Of a stretch of 64,000 nt of DNA, positions 36,179 to 48,631 are shown piece after piece. Location: positions 35,099,665-35,163,664 of the forward strand of contig NC_065570.1 in NCBI RefSeq assembly GCF_937616625.2, given 5' to 3'. This stretch comes from Mercurialis annua (Eukaryota; Streptophyta; Magnoliopsida; Malpighiales; Euphorbiaceae). Under the pieces are notes generated by a model. The model was not told the DNA's origin, searched no databases, and saw only the letters and a list, made by a program, of their open reading frames with translations. A program made the position numbers and the translations under genes. Position 1 is the stretch's first letter. Every line of letters starts with the position of its first letter.

Positions 36179-36186
36179 CTCACGTG

Positions 36187-36209
36187 CGTAGCACGTGGAG
36201 TAAAACTAT
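36187..36209 (+). terminator. Helitron A copy 1: 3' end after hAT insertion
   Basis: The remaining part of the terminal hairpin (the second arm GCACGTG after GTA) followed by GAGTAAAACTAT. The Helitron terminal hairpin marks the end of rolling-circle transfer; it is not a transcription terminator. It abuts the family B element after TCTATCTA. Confidence 0.55.
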
Positions 36210-36217
36210 TCTATCTA

Positions 36218-39200
36218 CTAGTCGTAATCCCGCACATTTGTGCGGAATCAATATAAGAAATTATAAAAGAAAAACTTCAATATAAAAAATGTCAAAATTA
36301 AAATTAAAATTAAAATTTCATGAAAAATAAACTAAAAAAACTAAATAAAATAAGAATTCATTCAAATTAGAATTGTTTTCAAATATTGAATGTTTTCGCA
36401 TTGGTATTTCTTTATAAAGAAATATGAATTATATACCATGATTCGCTTATCTTTAAGATATTCATCATATTTGTTCGTGTGATCCGTTTCTTTTACGATC
36501 GATATACCATTGATTTTTATTTTGTTAAAAATGTACGTTTGATTCTCATTATTTTTCAGTTTATATAAACTATTTGCTTAATATCTAGTCTGAAAATAAA
36601 GAAAAGAGCGCTTATGAAAATGCCACGGAAATTGTTAACAATATATCAGAGCTTAGAAGTACCATTTAAGTACTTATACTCTTACAACATTCTAGTTATC
36701 CCTTTGAATAATTATACAACGCAACGGTTGCGCCATGTCATTCGTGCAACAAACCAATGAGGCGTTGGCCATGTGCAAATGTTTAATGATAAAAAAATAA
36801 GCAATAAATAAAGATTCCCTATCGCAAATGATTATTGGCTTGTTGTAAAAATGACGTGGCACATCCGTTGTGTGGGATAAACACTCTATTTCTTTTGGTA
36901 GTTACTTCATTTTATTTTGGTAATTTTTAGAAGGAATTTATTCACAAAATGACTAACTTTTCATTAATTTTAACATTTGTTCATATGTTTTTTCGTCAAA
37001 TTATTGTTTTGTTTAGTGTAAAAATATTTGAGAGTACCAATTCCTTATACTAATTTTCATGCAAGAAATATTGATAAATTTCAATAATAATATAAATGAT
37101 ACATATTTTTTTCTCTTTTACATTTTAGTATTATATCATATTGACCTTATCTAATAGTGCATCGGAATTAATAAAAAAACTCGAAATTTGAATTTTACTT
37201 ATGTTCTAAATTTTGGTCGCAATGAAAAAAATGAATATTCTAAGAAAATTTAAGTGATTAGATTCTATATTTTTCACAATTATAAATAATTTTTAAATTT
37301 ATACTATTAATTGAAAATTTTATAAATTATATCATACTTGATCTTATAATTTTTGTAGTTCTTTCTCGATGAAATATCAAAAATAATACTCCCTATATAT
37401 GTCTCATTTAAAAACAATTTTTGTCACTTTTATAACATCTTATTTAAAAAGTCTCATATAAAGTTTATATGGGTAGTGTTAAATAAATTCATAAACTATA
37501 TCTGTTTTTTTTAATTTAATCACGAACTTTAAAATGTGTCAATTGTATGCAGGAACTTGCAATTATTCTCAATTTGATACATATAATAACGGGACACTTG
37601 GTAATTGGTGTGATTTTGCTGAGGTGGAAGTTATTTGTGGCAGTTACATCAGCATATTATGACCTCGTGTATCAAATTGAGAAAAAAATGCAACTTCCTA
37701 CATATGATTGACATTTTTAAATTTTCGTGATTAAATTGAAAAAATTGGTATAATTTATGTATTTATTTAACATTACTCCAAGTTTTAATTTTTGAACCCT
37801 TTTTTAAAAAATTAATAGTTGAATTTAAAATATGAGATAATTGATGGTTACATAGAATTAGAAAGCAATTACTAAAAGGAGGAATAAAAAATAATTTATG
37901 GCGTCTTACTGTAAAATAAAATAGGATAATTTTTTTGAATGTTTTTTATAATTTCAATAAAAATTCCATAGTATCTATTAAAACAATAAATATAAAATAT
38001 TGAAATTATATTGAATATTATAGTAGTAATAAATTATATTGAATATTATAGTAGTAATAAATCACTATAATAAATCATTATTTAAGAAATCTATCATAAA
38101 AAGCTGTTGCCAAAAAAATCGATTACAACCACATTAACTGACTCAAAGTATAAATCCAATGAAATAATATCAAGCAAAGAAATATCAATAAATTATTCAA
38201 GCCACACACATATAACAGTACTTGAAAAAATCTAGTACAGCCCATAATTATAATTTAGTAAGTTTTACCGGAAGTTTTTATTGCTAATTAAAAATATCTT
38301 TTAAAAAAATAAATAAGATTTTTTTAAGTTCGGAATTCATAAGATGCCTTCTTTGGTCCTCAAAAAAATTTACTTCATCATATGCGCATCGGACATATTG
38401 CTACAATAAAATTACAAAAGAAAAATTCAATTTCAATATCCAAATCAAACAAACATAAATTTTATTAAAATGAAAAAAAAAAAGCAAAAAGTTCTGTTAT
38501 AATAACATAAGAATCAATTTCGTTTTGTTCTAAAAGTTGAAACAACGAAAAATCAACAAAAAATTAATACCTACAATTAAATTGTAACAATCAATTAAAA
38601 TTATTATTACTGAATATAAATACACAAAACAAATGGGTCTGCAACTATAAAGTATTAATTTTTTTGGTCAAAAAAATGTATTAATTAATAATCAAAATAT
38701 AGCAAAACTTGTCCAATGTTAATTGATCATGTCATGTAATCGAAGTTAATAATTAAATTAATTGGCATAATTATACAACCCACATTAAGAAGAAGAGACA
38801 ATAAAAAAAAAGAGAAAACTCACCATCTGTTTTGGAATAAAAAGAAAAGGTGTATGTCATTTTCTTAAATATTCAGTTAAAAATCTAACATTATTTGTAG
38901 CAACTCTTTGAATTAGGAAAATTTCCACCTCTGTCACAATCTCTGAAGCAACATTAATACCTACATAGCAATCAAGATAAATTAGTAATATGTATACCGA
39001 CGTTTAAGAAATCAGCTACAAATAAAAAAAATTGGGCAAAATAAAAACAAAGAGAAGATAAAATTAATTTTATAGATTAATAAATTTACATCGATTATAA
39101 TCATTAAGATAACAAAATTAAATTGAATATTTTTTATAAGGTGGAAATTTACAGATATTTCTTAGCAAATTCACAAAGTTAATCAATCTATACCATAACT

Positions 39201-39625
39201 TTGATAAAAACAAAATAAAAATCAATCTATACCATAATATATAATCTATGCTTAACATGCACTAAAATTAAATTTTAATCTCACAATCTGGTAGTGGTAG
39301 TGGGCGTTGGGAATAAGCCCCAATTCAACCATTCACTTCTTTAAGTGAATTTGAAATAATCAAATTGAAATTTTTTTGAATTATATAAAGCACAAATCGA
39401 AAGAAGTTTGTATACTAATAGGATCAAATGTTTTAGTTGAATATAAATACTCTAAACGTAGTAATCCTAGAATGAAATAGATAAATATTAAAAGTAAATA
39501 GTTTAAAAAACTCATTAAAATAATAAAAATAAATTAAGTATTTTAATAAAAGTGGAGACTATAAGAATGCTCTATTTGATGAGAATCAATGAGAGAACTC
39601 CGTTGGTCCTCTCAATTATATAATA
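36218..39625 (-). mobile_element. Non-autonomous Helitron, family B (copy 1)
   Basis: On the minus strand the element ends with a hairpin CCGCACAAATGTGCGG, then GATTACGACTAG, followed by T: a stem-loop shortly before CTAG with insertion next to T, as in Helitron 3' ends. Its 5' region on the right shares about 80 bp with copy 2 (TCCGTTGGTCCTCTCAATTA on the plus strand). No helicase or Rep frame is seen. The interior is AT-rich and holds a Mutator-like MITE (37471-37779). The exact 5' base is uncertain, and part of the interior may be unrelated insertions. Confidence 0.65.
37471..37779. mobile_element. Mutator-like MITE
   Basis: Inverted arms: GGGTAGTGTTAAATAAATTC, ATAAACTATA on the left and the complement of TATAATTTATGTATTTATTT, AACATTACTCC on the right. 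A further inner match is TTTAATCACGAACTTTAAAA against TTTTTAAATTTTCGTGATTA. Flanks AAGTTTATAT and AAGTTTTAAT are an imperfect target duplication. It has the same architecture as the MITE at 34727 but different sequence. Confidence 0.75.
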
Positions 39626-41868
39626 CTAGTCGTAATCCCGCGCATTTGCGCGGAATCAAATTTATATATAATTTAAACTATGATTAATTTTTAAAATTGT
39701 AATATAAATAACTCATAAAAAATAAATTTTTAATTTATGAAGTAATTAAACAAAGAAAACTAAATTAAAATCTGATAATCTTAGTAATATATATATCTAC
39801 AATACATGTTTTGATTTTTATTTTCTTAATCACTTCTTGTACCGATTTTTATTTCTCCAATGAGTTAAATACTATTGATCACACGTAATACCGTCGCCCC
39901 ACTGTTGATTATTTTTCCATATATACTTGTAACCAACAATATTTAAATTGTCTGATTCTTAGTTGTGACTTCCGCTACATTAATTCTGGAGGTTATTGAA
40001 TTTCTTCAAAATTACATAATGGATATCGAACTTTAAAACATAATATAGTTATTAAACTTTCAAATTTACAATTCCAAGAAGTTTTTAAGTGACTTTTTGT
40101 TAAATTATGTATATATGATAATTATTTTTTAATTATTTATGACAAATAATACTTTATATTTTTTATATACACGATCAACCAAAAATCGGTGGAATTTTTT
40201 GTTCAGTAACAAAAAATTCTTTTTCTTAACATAAAATGACAGTTTAGTAATCATTTTGTTATGATTTAAAGTTCAGAATCCATTTTGTAATTTTAAGAAA
40301 GTTCAATACCGTAATAATGAAATACCTGTAAAAATTTCAGATAAAAATACCAACTTTGATTAAAACCAATACAATTATTGTAAAAAGATCAATTAACTCC
40401 AGAAGAAATTAAAGTAAAATTTGAACTATTTTTCACATATCCTGGACAAAAATTAAGCGTGAATGTACAACAGGTTTTATTGACGTTGAAAATGTGATGA
40501 ATTCAAGGTTATAATCATTATATCTAATTGTTTGGTTTAACCTGTTTTTTTTTTCGTATAAATTTATTTCCTGTTTGTTGCTATAATCTTTCTATTCTTG
40601 GTGGCATATAAAAAGAATGGATCAGATTAATATAAAAGAACCCGAGAATGTCCTGATAACACAATATTAGAAATATAAACATAAAAAAAGATCGTAACAA
40701 TGCTCACAACTTATAGCTCAAATTGATAGTTAATTACTATTAATTCAGTTATTATCTTATCAATACCAAAAAATAAAAAATCAAAGAGTAATTTTAACTA
40801 AAAATAAATCAATACTACTTAACAAAAGAATATAATAATACTGAAATCATCATCATGTGTAGATGGAATATGCTTCAAAGTTCAATTTTTTAACAACATA
40901 ATCTATAAAAAAAGAAGAAGATAGAACGTTAATCAACCACATTTAAAAGAAAAAATCAAACCCAAATAATGAATTGGTTTGAAGTTCAATTATTTTACCC
41001 AAAAATTAAAGTATTAGGTGAAATTGTTGTTAATTATTGACTTATATGAAATATGTTAAATTAATATTATACATTCCAGTTTTTTACATTGCAATGCCAA
41101 CCAGAAAATAAAATTATAATGTTCTTCTCCAGAAAAATGTCAATTTATCTAAGTAATATAACGCAAGTCATTAAAATATTAACATTTTAAAATATTAAAG
41201 AGATAAATTCCTTATTTATATCAATAAGAAGTGATCATCATAAGGTGAAAATTAATTTTGTACATGTTTTCATATTTCAGAATCAAAGCTCATAAGTGAA
41301 AATGAATAAAAAAAATTATACATACCTTTAAATCTAAACTACAGTTTCCACTTTTCTCGTAACATGCCTTGCCATCTGATAATATATAGAAAAAAAACAA
41401 TTTTTAAATTGCAATAATAAGAATAAAATAAATAAAATATCTCAGAACTTAAAAAAAGAAATTTAGAGCAAATCGTTTCAGTATATTATTAACTAAGAAA
41501 ACAATTTCCATGATAACAAATTAATATAAAAACAAACTTAATGAGCAAAAAGTAAAACCCTAACTACTATAAATCTCAATGAAATTACAACGGGAATAGA
41601 GATTGACTACTATGATAGTATTTGTATTAATATTAGGTAGTTCAGTGTGTTTAGGATGCTAAAGTCATGATAAATTCTAATTTAAATAAGTATTTTATGA
41701 AAAGTGGGAACTAATGTGAATTATCTATTAGTATTTATTTTTTAAAAATTAAATAAAATTAAAGTAGTTTAAAAAAGTTGGAGATTATGAGAATTCTCTA
41801 TTTGGTGAGAATCGATGAAAGGGCTCCGTTGGTCCTCTCAATTATATAAGTATATAGATATAGATAGA
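39626..41868 (-). mobile_element. Non-autonomous Helitron, family B (copy 2)
   Basis: Minus-strand 3' end: hairpin CCGCGCAAATGCGCGG, then GATTACGACTAG at 39626, with T following. The two arm changes relative to copy 1 (CGCG for CACA) keep the stem paired. The 5' region on the right repeats the family block CTCCGTTGGTCCTCTCAATT and ends in TATAGATATAGATAGA, so the minus strand starts TCTATCTATATCTATATAC. It lies directly behind copy 1 in the same orientation. No coding frame was found; short ORFs here are chance. Confidence 0.65.
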
Positions 41869-41884
41869 TTCTATTCTATAACTA

Positions 41885-42867
41885 TCTTATATGTGGGAAG
41901 GGAGGGGGACAGACAAAATTACAACACTAACCTTTATTAGTTAAAAAATTTACGAAATTAAATTAAAATCTAATTCTAATAAGAGAGTTTCATAATAAGT
42001 TAACTAACTAATATCAAAACATAAAAGATAATTGAATAAAAGTACCCATTATTACGGATCACAGTAATCCAACACAAGAGTCCAACATGAGCTATATTAC
42101 ATAGGTTATCACATGTTCTACTATAAATATCAATTCTACTATTATGCAATGAAGGCAAATTTTATCCAGGATCCATCAATTAAAAAGGATTGATTATGAG
42201 GTAATTTTTTTACATGTTTCTGTTTTTCTAAATCTCGTATGTTTTAATGTTATGATTTTATTTCTTCTAGCTATGTGTTTATTGAAGCTATTGTTTAGTT
42301 TACCATAAATTTCTTTTAATCTTTACTTACGGTAAATTATACTTAAATCTGCATCATTATTCTATGTAAATCAACACATAACTCTAATAAAAAAATGAAT
42401 ATATATTTAAAATACATGAGTTGAGTCCCGTTCAGTAACAACTAACACTACATAAAATCCACCATTAACAAAGGCTTAGATTATTTGCTACGGTAATAGT
42501 TTTTATAGAGTTTGATGTCAATAGGAGATTACACATTGAGTTGTTTGGGACTTTCTTGATAATGGACAGTCGAGCAAATAATTAATAGAGATTACAAATT
42601 AATCTTATGATAAATTAATTTTATGATAAATTAATTCTATAAATTATTATTAGTACGGTTTTATTTCCGTTTGAATTCAAAATATTTTTAGTGTCAAACA
42701 TGTCCTTCCTACTTTTGGATTTCTTATAATTAAGTTGCTTATTCATAAAAAAAATTGCTTCGGGATGAATAGTAATATAATTTATTCTTTTACAAATATA
42801 TAACAATTTTTATATATAACTGGTCATGTGAATATCGCTCATGTGTGTAGCATGTGCGAAAAACTAT
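41885..42867 (+). mobile_element. Non-autonomous Helitron, family A (copy 2)
   Basis: The 5' end TCTTATATGTGGGAAGGGAG, GGGGACAGACAAAATTAC matches the family start. The 3' end has GGTCATGTGAATATCGCTC and a decayed hairpin CATGTGTGTAGCATGTG then CGAAAAACTAT. About 1 kb with no coding. The C-to-T changes in the hairpin (CATGTG for CACGTG) look like cytosine deamination at CG sites. Confidence 0.6.
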
Positions 42868-43182
42868 AGGATTTATTAAGAGTATAATTGATATTAGAAA
42901 ATATAAAGCTAATAGGAGTTTAATTGAAATAAAAACTATAGATCAATTAAGAATTTGACTCCGAATCATATTAGTAAATACCAAGTTAATAGGAGTTTAA
43001 TTTCAATAGAAACCTTATAAATTAGTTAAGAGTTTAACTCTTATTTTTTTTATTCTTTAAACAACAGTTAATGAAAAATCAAAAAACACCAATTTAGTGA
43101 TTAATTGTGATTAATCGGTGGAATAATAAAAAAAATCTTTTTGCTATTATTTACCAGGACAAATAATATAAAAACTATATAC
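42868..43182. other. AT-rich DNA left of the LINE
   Basis: Contains two diverged copies of a phrase around TAATAGGAGTTTAATTGAAA, similar to text elsewhere inside family A Helitrons (for example about 33710-33735). Probably Helitron-derived sequence into which the LINE inserted; the matching right part would be 48632-49092. Confidence 0.4.
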
Positions 43183-43197
43183 AAATATATTGTTTGA
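43183..43197 (+). repeat. LINE target-site duplication, left copy
   Basis: AAATATATTGTTTGA, identical to 48617-48631 on the other side of the LINE poly(A). Confidence 0.9.
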
Positions 43198-43200
43198 AAC

Positions 43201-44827
43201 ATGAGCTTCCCCAAAAACCCTAACCCTAAACACCATATTCCGATCACCACCACCACCACCACCACCAACTCCCATCATCGTTCAGGCCAGCAGAATCTTC
43301 ATCAACAAGATGTCTCAATTATTTATTTTGAGAATTATCCTGATCATTGGTTTTATACGGACTTACAGCGGGCGTTTGAGAAATTTGGAGTCTTTGGAAG
43401 AGTTATAATCACAAGGCGTAGAAACAGAAACAACAAAAGGTTTGGATTCCTTCACACTGATTGCAAGATGCCTACAGAAGAAGTTGTTGATCGCTTAAAC
43501 ATGGTGTCAATTGGTTATCATAAGATTAGGGCTTTTGTCTCCAAATACCCTAAACCTTTTTTCCAAGCTAATACTAGGGACTCAAAACCTGTCCAGAAAC
43601 CAGTACCTGTGAATGTGGTTAGACCTGTTTTTTCGGATTCAGTAAGGGATTGTAGGTCATATGCCAACGTCGTCTCGAAAAAACCATTACGCTATGACTA
43701 CGCAGCAGTAAGGGAGGATAACTTCAGCTTGATTGCTTCTGTGAGGAGTTTACCTAATGTTCTGGAGGTTAACTCGTTCCTTGAGGGGAAAGGAATTTGT
43801 TTTGCATCTAGCTCATTATTGGGAGGTTCTTTTGTTCTTCTGAATTTTGAGAATCCAGTTCAGCTCGATAGTTTTAAACTGAAATCCACAATTTTATTCT
43901 CTGAATTCTTTGATAAAATTATGCCTTGGGATGGGTCTTTTGTTGCGAAGGATAGATTTACGTGGATCACATTCAGAGGAATTCCTATTCATGCATGGAG
44001 AGAGGATTTTTTTCATTTTATTGGGGAATCAACTTGGAAAGGCAATGACGGTAAATAGCTCGGTTATTTCAAAGGAACGTATGGATGCGGGATCCGTACT
44101 TATTTCTACATCATCTCCTTTTATTGATTGTACTTTGCCTACTATCATAAATGGGAAAGAATTTTTGATCCATGTAAAGGAATCTGATTTACCTATGTTC
44201 TTAACAACTGATATGGATGGTTCTTCTTCATCATCAGATGCCTCCCTAGATTCTGATACAGACAATTCTAAACCTGCTCCATTGAAATTTTCTCCATTTA
44301 ACTCACCAAAAGATGTTACTCCAGATATAGAGAGTCCAGTGTTTATTTTGCACAAGCCGGATTTTGAGACTGCAATTTCTTCTAAATCAGCTCAGCTTAC
44401 TGAACCAAATAATTTAGCTAGCCAGATTCAACAGCCTGAACTATCACCGGCCTTCAACTCCTTTGACATGGAAAATCAGTTCCATAATTCCAATGACCAA
44501 GCTTTGTCTATCATGATGGAAAATGAACAATGTTCAGATATTATTGGCAGCCCTCAGGATTTTGTTACTGTTAGAAGAAAATCCAAGCTAATTGACAGAT
44601 CGGGTAATTTATTTTCTGCTGAGCAGGATTCAAAAGCAGAAAATACTATCTCTAATGGTGATATAGCTGACTGCAACCGTCTTTTACGAGAGGAACAGTT
44701 ACGCTTGCAACAGTCTTTAGATCCAAAGAAGACTTGGATGGTCGGATTGGAATTGGGATTGTTTACAAAAGAAAATGAAGCTGCGATTATCTCATTGTTA
44801 TCTCAAGGCAATAAGAATGACTCTTAG
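43201..44827 (+). pseudogene. LINE ORF1, RRM protein, frameshifted
   Basis: The product would be the LINE RNA-binding protein that coats the element RNA. The N-terminus has a poly-Thr run (residues 16-22), then an RRM at about 38-112 with RNP2-like IIYFENY (40-46) and RNP1-like RFGFLHT (80-86). A second conserved part (about 180-280) ends with WITFRGIPIHAW, a segment typical of plant LINE ORF1/DUF4283-like proteins. The frame then hits TAG at 44056-44058. The sequence continues in another frame from about 44036 to the stop at 44827 with a Ser/Asp-rich tail, so a one-base indel near 44030-44040 split one ORF of about 540 codons. No CCHC knuckle is visible. The ATG at 43201 is the first possible start in the element. 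Confidence 0.85.
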
Positions 44828-44860
44828 GAGAATTCTATTTATTCAGGTTATCATTTTATT

Positions 44861-47800
44861 ATGTCAAATCCTTTTAATTACCTTTCTTGGAATTGTCGTG
44901 GTGGCTTAACTTTTTCTAGAAAGCAGAGATTTATCCGTTCTTTAGTCTCTAAGAATAACTTGTCTTTGTTGGGTTTAGTTGAAACTAAAAGGGAGTTTTT
45001 TGATGATTTCATTATCAGACGTTTATGGACTGGTTTGAATTTTGATTATTGCTTCTCTCCTTCTAAGGGTGCTTCGGGAGGTCTTTTATGTATCTGGAAC
45101 AAGAATTTGATTTCTCCATTCAATATTCATGTAACAGATAGGTGGATGTCTTTAGACTTTGCTTGGTTTTCTGTTGATGTCAGGGTTTTCCTCATCTATG
45201 CTAGTAATTGTTCTAGGGAGAGACTTTTACTCTGGAATGAGATTACTCCTTTCACTGTGTCTGACAGGTTATGTATTATGGCGGGAGATTTTAATGAGAT
45301 TCTGGATCCTTCAGAAAGAGTCAATTGCAGGGGTTTTTCAAATTCTATGAAGGAATTCTCGAATTTTATTTCTGGTTCTAATTTAACTGAGACGAATCTT
45401 CATGGTCGCTTCTTTACATGGAATAATAGTATTTCAAGATCTAAGATTGATAGATGCTTTATTTCCTCAAATGTTTTGACCTCTTGGCCTAATCTTTTAC
45501 TGAAAGCTTTGCCAAGAACTTATTCAGATCACGTGCCGATTCTTTTTAGCTCTGAGGTCGCTATGGATTGGGGTTCGAAACCTTTCAAATCAATCAATGC
45601 TTGGTGGGAGCATCCGGATTTTTATGCTTTTGTTGAGAACTCTTGGCTTGATTTATCAGCTGACCATCGTGCTAGTTTTGTGTTTAAGCTGAAGGAACTC
45701 CGCAAGCGTATTCGATCATGGAATAAATCTGTTTTTGGGGACTTGAATTCTAAGAGTTCATCGATTCAGCTGGATATCGCAAACCTGGATATTTTAGCGG
45801 ATTCGCGGAGCTTATCGGAAGAGGAATCAACTCGTCTTTGCGGCCTTCAATCTGAGTTCAATTCGGTAAGCCTTCAACTAGAATCTTTGTGGCTTCAGAA
45901 GTCTAGGCTAAACTGGAGCCTTTTAGGAGACAGAAATTCAAAGTACTTCCATTCTGTGGCTTCTTTGAGATCCCGGAGTAATCTTATATCTGCTATGGAG
46001 GTTGATAATGTGAGTTACAACAATCCTTCTTCTATCAAGCATAATGTGAGTTTATACTTCAAGAAGTTGTTTAAAAAACAGAAATGTCCGCCGTATTCTT
46101 TGAATCTGTTACCTATTAAGAAGCTTTCTGTCGATCAGTCTTCTTCATTGTCAGTTGCTTTCTCCGAGGATGAGGTTTTTTGTGCTCTCTCGAGCTGTGA
46201 TAACAATAAAGCCCCGGGTCCCGACGGGTTTAATTTTTTCTTTTATAAGAAAGCTTGGAACATCTTAAAGGGTGATATTATGAGCCTTTTCAAAAGCTTT
46301 CATCAAGGAAGTGGCTTTCCGGTTGGTCTGAATACGGCTTTTTTGGTGCTATTGCCGAAAATTACAGACGCTTCAAATATTTCTGATTTTAGACCCATTA
46401 GCCTGATCAATGGCGTCTTGAAATTGGTTTCAAAAGTTATGGCTACCAGATTGGCTCCTTTACTTCCGCTCATCATCTCAGATAACCAATTTGATTTTGT
46501 TTGGGGAAGAAATATTCACGACTGTCATATGATAGCTTCAGAGCTCATTCATCTTATACATGGCCGCCGGCGTGAACAAGCTTTTTTGATCAAGCTTGAT
46601 TTTAAAAAGGCTTTTGATTCGATTTCTTGGGATTTCATTCTCAATATGCTTACTCAGATGAATTTTAATACTTCATGGATCAATTGGATTTCTTCGATAT
46701 TCAATTCCTCTCAGCTGTCAGTGTTAGTTAACGGGTCTCCTTCAGAGAATTTCTTCATGGGAAAAGGAGTTAGACAAGGTGACCCTCTTTCTCCTTTGCT
46801 TTTTGTTATTGCAGTCGAAGGCTTGCGAGCTATTTTCGCTAAGGCAATTTCTATGGGTATGATTGATGGCATTTCGGTAGCTGGTTATGACTCTCCGGTT
46901 TCTCTCCTGCAATTTGCAGACGATACTTTGATATTCGTTCCTAATGATTTGGAGAAGGTCACTAACCTTTTTCGAATTCTTAAATGTTTCGAATTGATCT
47001 CAGGTCTTCAAATCAATTTTCAAAAGTCTTCCATTATTGGCATTAATGCAGATACTACTTCTCTGAAATCGGCTGCTGCAATTTTAAATTGCAAAATAGA
47101 GTCTTTTCCTATCACTTACCTGGGTCTCCCTTTATCTCTGAAGAAAGTGCAGGCAAAATGTTGGGATCCTCTTATTCATAATTTCTCATCTCAACTTGCA
47201 AGATGGCGAGGTAATCTTCTATCCCCCGCAGGAAGGCTTGTTTTGATTAAATCAGTGCTTAGTAGTATGCCTATTTACTATATGTGTACTCTTAAGATGC
47301 CGGTTTCGGTTATTAAGAGATTAGAGAGAACCATGAGATGTTTTTTATGGGGAGGTACTCAAGATGGTAATTATTTTAGCAAAGTTGCTTGGTCGGTGGT
47401 TTGTTTACCTCTTACGGCTGGAGGTCTGAACATTACGCCCTTTAATTTGAAAAATACTTGCTTGCTATTTAAATGGATTTGGAAGCTCATGAAGGCAAGT
47501 TCGGACTCCTTGTGGTTTTCGGTTATCTCCAATAGTTTGAGAATTCATTACTGGTTTGATATATTATCAGGAAATAATCATTCTCATTATTCTCATATTT
47601 GGAAGGGCATCATGGCTGCTTGTGTTGACAATTCGGCAGTTTGGGATTTCTTTATCTCTCAAATTTCAGTTAAGATTGGCAGTGGAAACACCACTAGATT
47701 TTGGCTTGATAAATGGTTTGGTGGGAAAGCTTTGGTTTCAGATTTTGGTGATTTATACAAGATTTGTAAGTATCCAAGCATGTTAGTTTCTGATGTGTTT

Positions 47801-48547
47801 AATGTTGAACAGTCCGAATTCATAAACTTCGAGTGGATTCGTCGTCTTCGAGTGGGGGAACAGTCTGCTTTGCTGCATTTGCAGGAAAAAATGGCAGCAG
47901 CTCGGGTTCATCTTCAGTGTACTGATTCGGTAATTTGGAAGCAAGGCAGAATGTATTCTTCAGCTGACATGAATAATCTGATTAGAAGCAACTTGGCTAA
48001 TGCAGATAATGGTGTTCAGGGGGCTGGCTTTACTCGAATCATATGGAGGACGAAGTTACCGCCTCGTATTCAGTTTTTTCATTGGTTATTAGCAAGGAAT
48101 AGAATTTCTTCGAATGATAATTTGGTCAGGCGGGGCATTATTCTTCAGGAGAATTGTGGCTGTCTTATTTGTACGGAGGAAGAGACGGCAGCTCATATAA
48201 TGCTTCACTGTCATTTTGCTTAGAGAACATGGATGCATGTTGCTTCTCTAGGTAATTTTTACTGGGTTCACCCCTTCTCTCTGGAGCATTTTTACTATCA
48301 ATGGTCTTGTATTTGCATTAAAAAGTACAGGACGTTGTGGAGATTGATATGGTTCTTCATATTGTGGTACCTATGGAAAGCGAGAAATAGAAGAGTCTTC
48401 AAATTCAAGTCTACCAAGGTCGACAAGCTTGTTCTTGATAGTGTTAACATGGCTGTTATGTTTTACAAGGCTTGCAATCCTTCTTTTCCTTACTCTAGTA
48501 TGGATGTTATTAGAAGTATGGACTTTTTCTGTTTTGATTCTTCTTGA
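44861..48547 (+). pseudogene. LINE ORF2, endonuclease-reverse transcriptase with one in-frame stop
   Basis: It nicks target DNA and reverse transcribes the element RNA at the nick. An APE-type endonuclease occupies about residues 1-235, with WNCRG, VETKRE, MAGDFNEI and SDHVPILF. Reverse transcriptase motifs follow: DFRPISLI, IKLDFKKAFDSISW, GVRQGDPLSPLLF and the catalytic FADD at 685-688. A C-terminal zinc-binding stretch (CGCLICTEEE, HIMLHC) ends at residue 1120 with TAG at 48221-48223. The same frame continues without a break for about 108 codons to 48547 (LWYLWKARNRRVF is typical of plant LINE C-termini), so the stop is a nonsense mutation. No RNase H domain is present. The start is taken at 44861, 33 bp after the ORF1 stop. 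Confidence 0.92.
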
Positions 48548-48619
48548 TTGTATTAGTTTCTTTGCCTTCCACTGTTTGTGGTTGTGCTAATACAAATATC
48601 ATTTATCAAAAAAAAAAAA
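48548..48619 (+). other. LINE 3' UTR and poly(A) tail
   Basis: About 60 bases of 3' UTR (TTGTATTAGTTTCTTTGCC, TGTGGTTGTGCTAATACAAA) followed by about 12 A. It is shared in style with plant L1 elements, which end in short A tails. The last A residues overlap the TSD. Confidence 0.85.
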
Positions 48620-48631
48620 TATATTGTTTGA
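48617..48631 (+). repeat. LINE target-site duplication, right copy
   Basis: AAATATATTGTTTGA; an exact match to 43183-43197. Confidence 0.9.

Larger units (their letters stand above)
33050..36209 (+). mobile_element. Non-autonomous Helitron, family A (copy 1)
   Basis: The 5' end TCTATAAGTG is followed by a G-run (GAAGGGGGGGC) and AAAAATTACGATATTAG. The 3' end has the family signature AACGGGTCAT, ATCGCTCACGTGCGTAGCAC, a CACGTGC-GTA-GCACGTG hairpin, then GAGTAAAACTAT, a degenerate CTRR end. The TC start, the hairpin about 10 bases before the 3' terminus and the lack of TIRs or TSD are Helitron hallmarks. No Rep/helicase frame is seen. The interior carries a Mutator-like MITE (34727-35033), and the 3' hairpin is interrupted by a hAT MITE (35507-36178). 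Ends are inferred from sharing among copies. Confidence 0.7.
43198..48616 (+). mobile_element. L1-type LINE retrotransposon, near full length, inactivated
   Basis: A 5.4-kb element bounded by a 15-bp target-site duplication and ending in a poly(A) run at 48608-48619 after a short 3' UTR. It has the two-ORF layout of plant L1 elements: an ORF1 RNA-binding protein and an ORF2 endonuclease/reverse transcriptase. The left boundary lies three bases before the ORF1 ATG, so there is essentially no 5' UTR; a slight 5' truncation during insertion is the simplest reading. Inactivating lesions are a frameshift near 44035 in ORF1 and an in-frame stop at 48221-48223 in ORF2. Few other lesions are visible, so the insertion is probably not very old. 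Confidence 0.92.

Noticed and set aside
44029..44355. Minus-strand ORF and other small ORFs over the LINE
   Set aside because: Shadows of ORF1/ORF2 coding on the plus strand.
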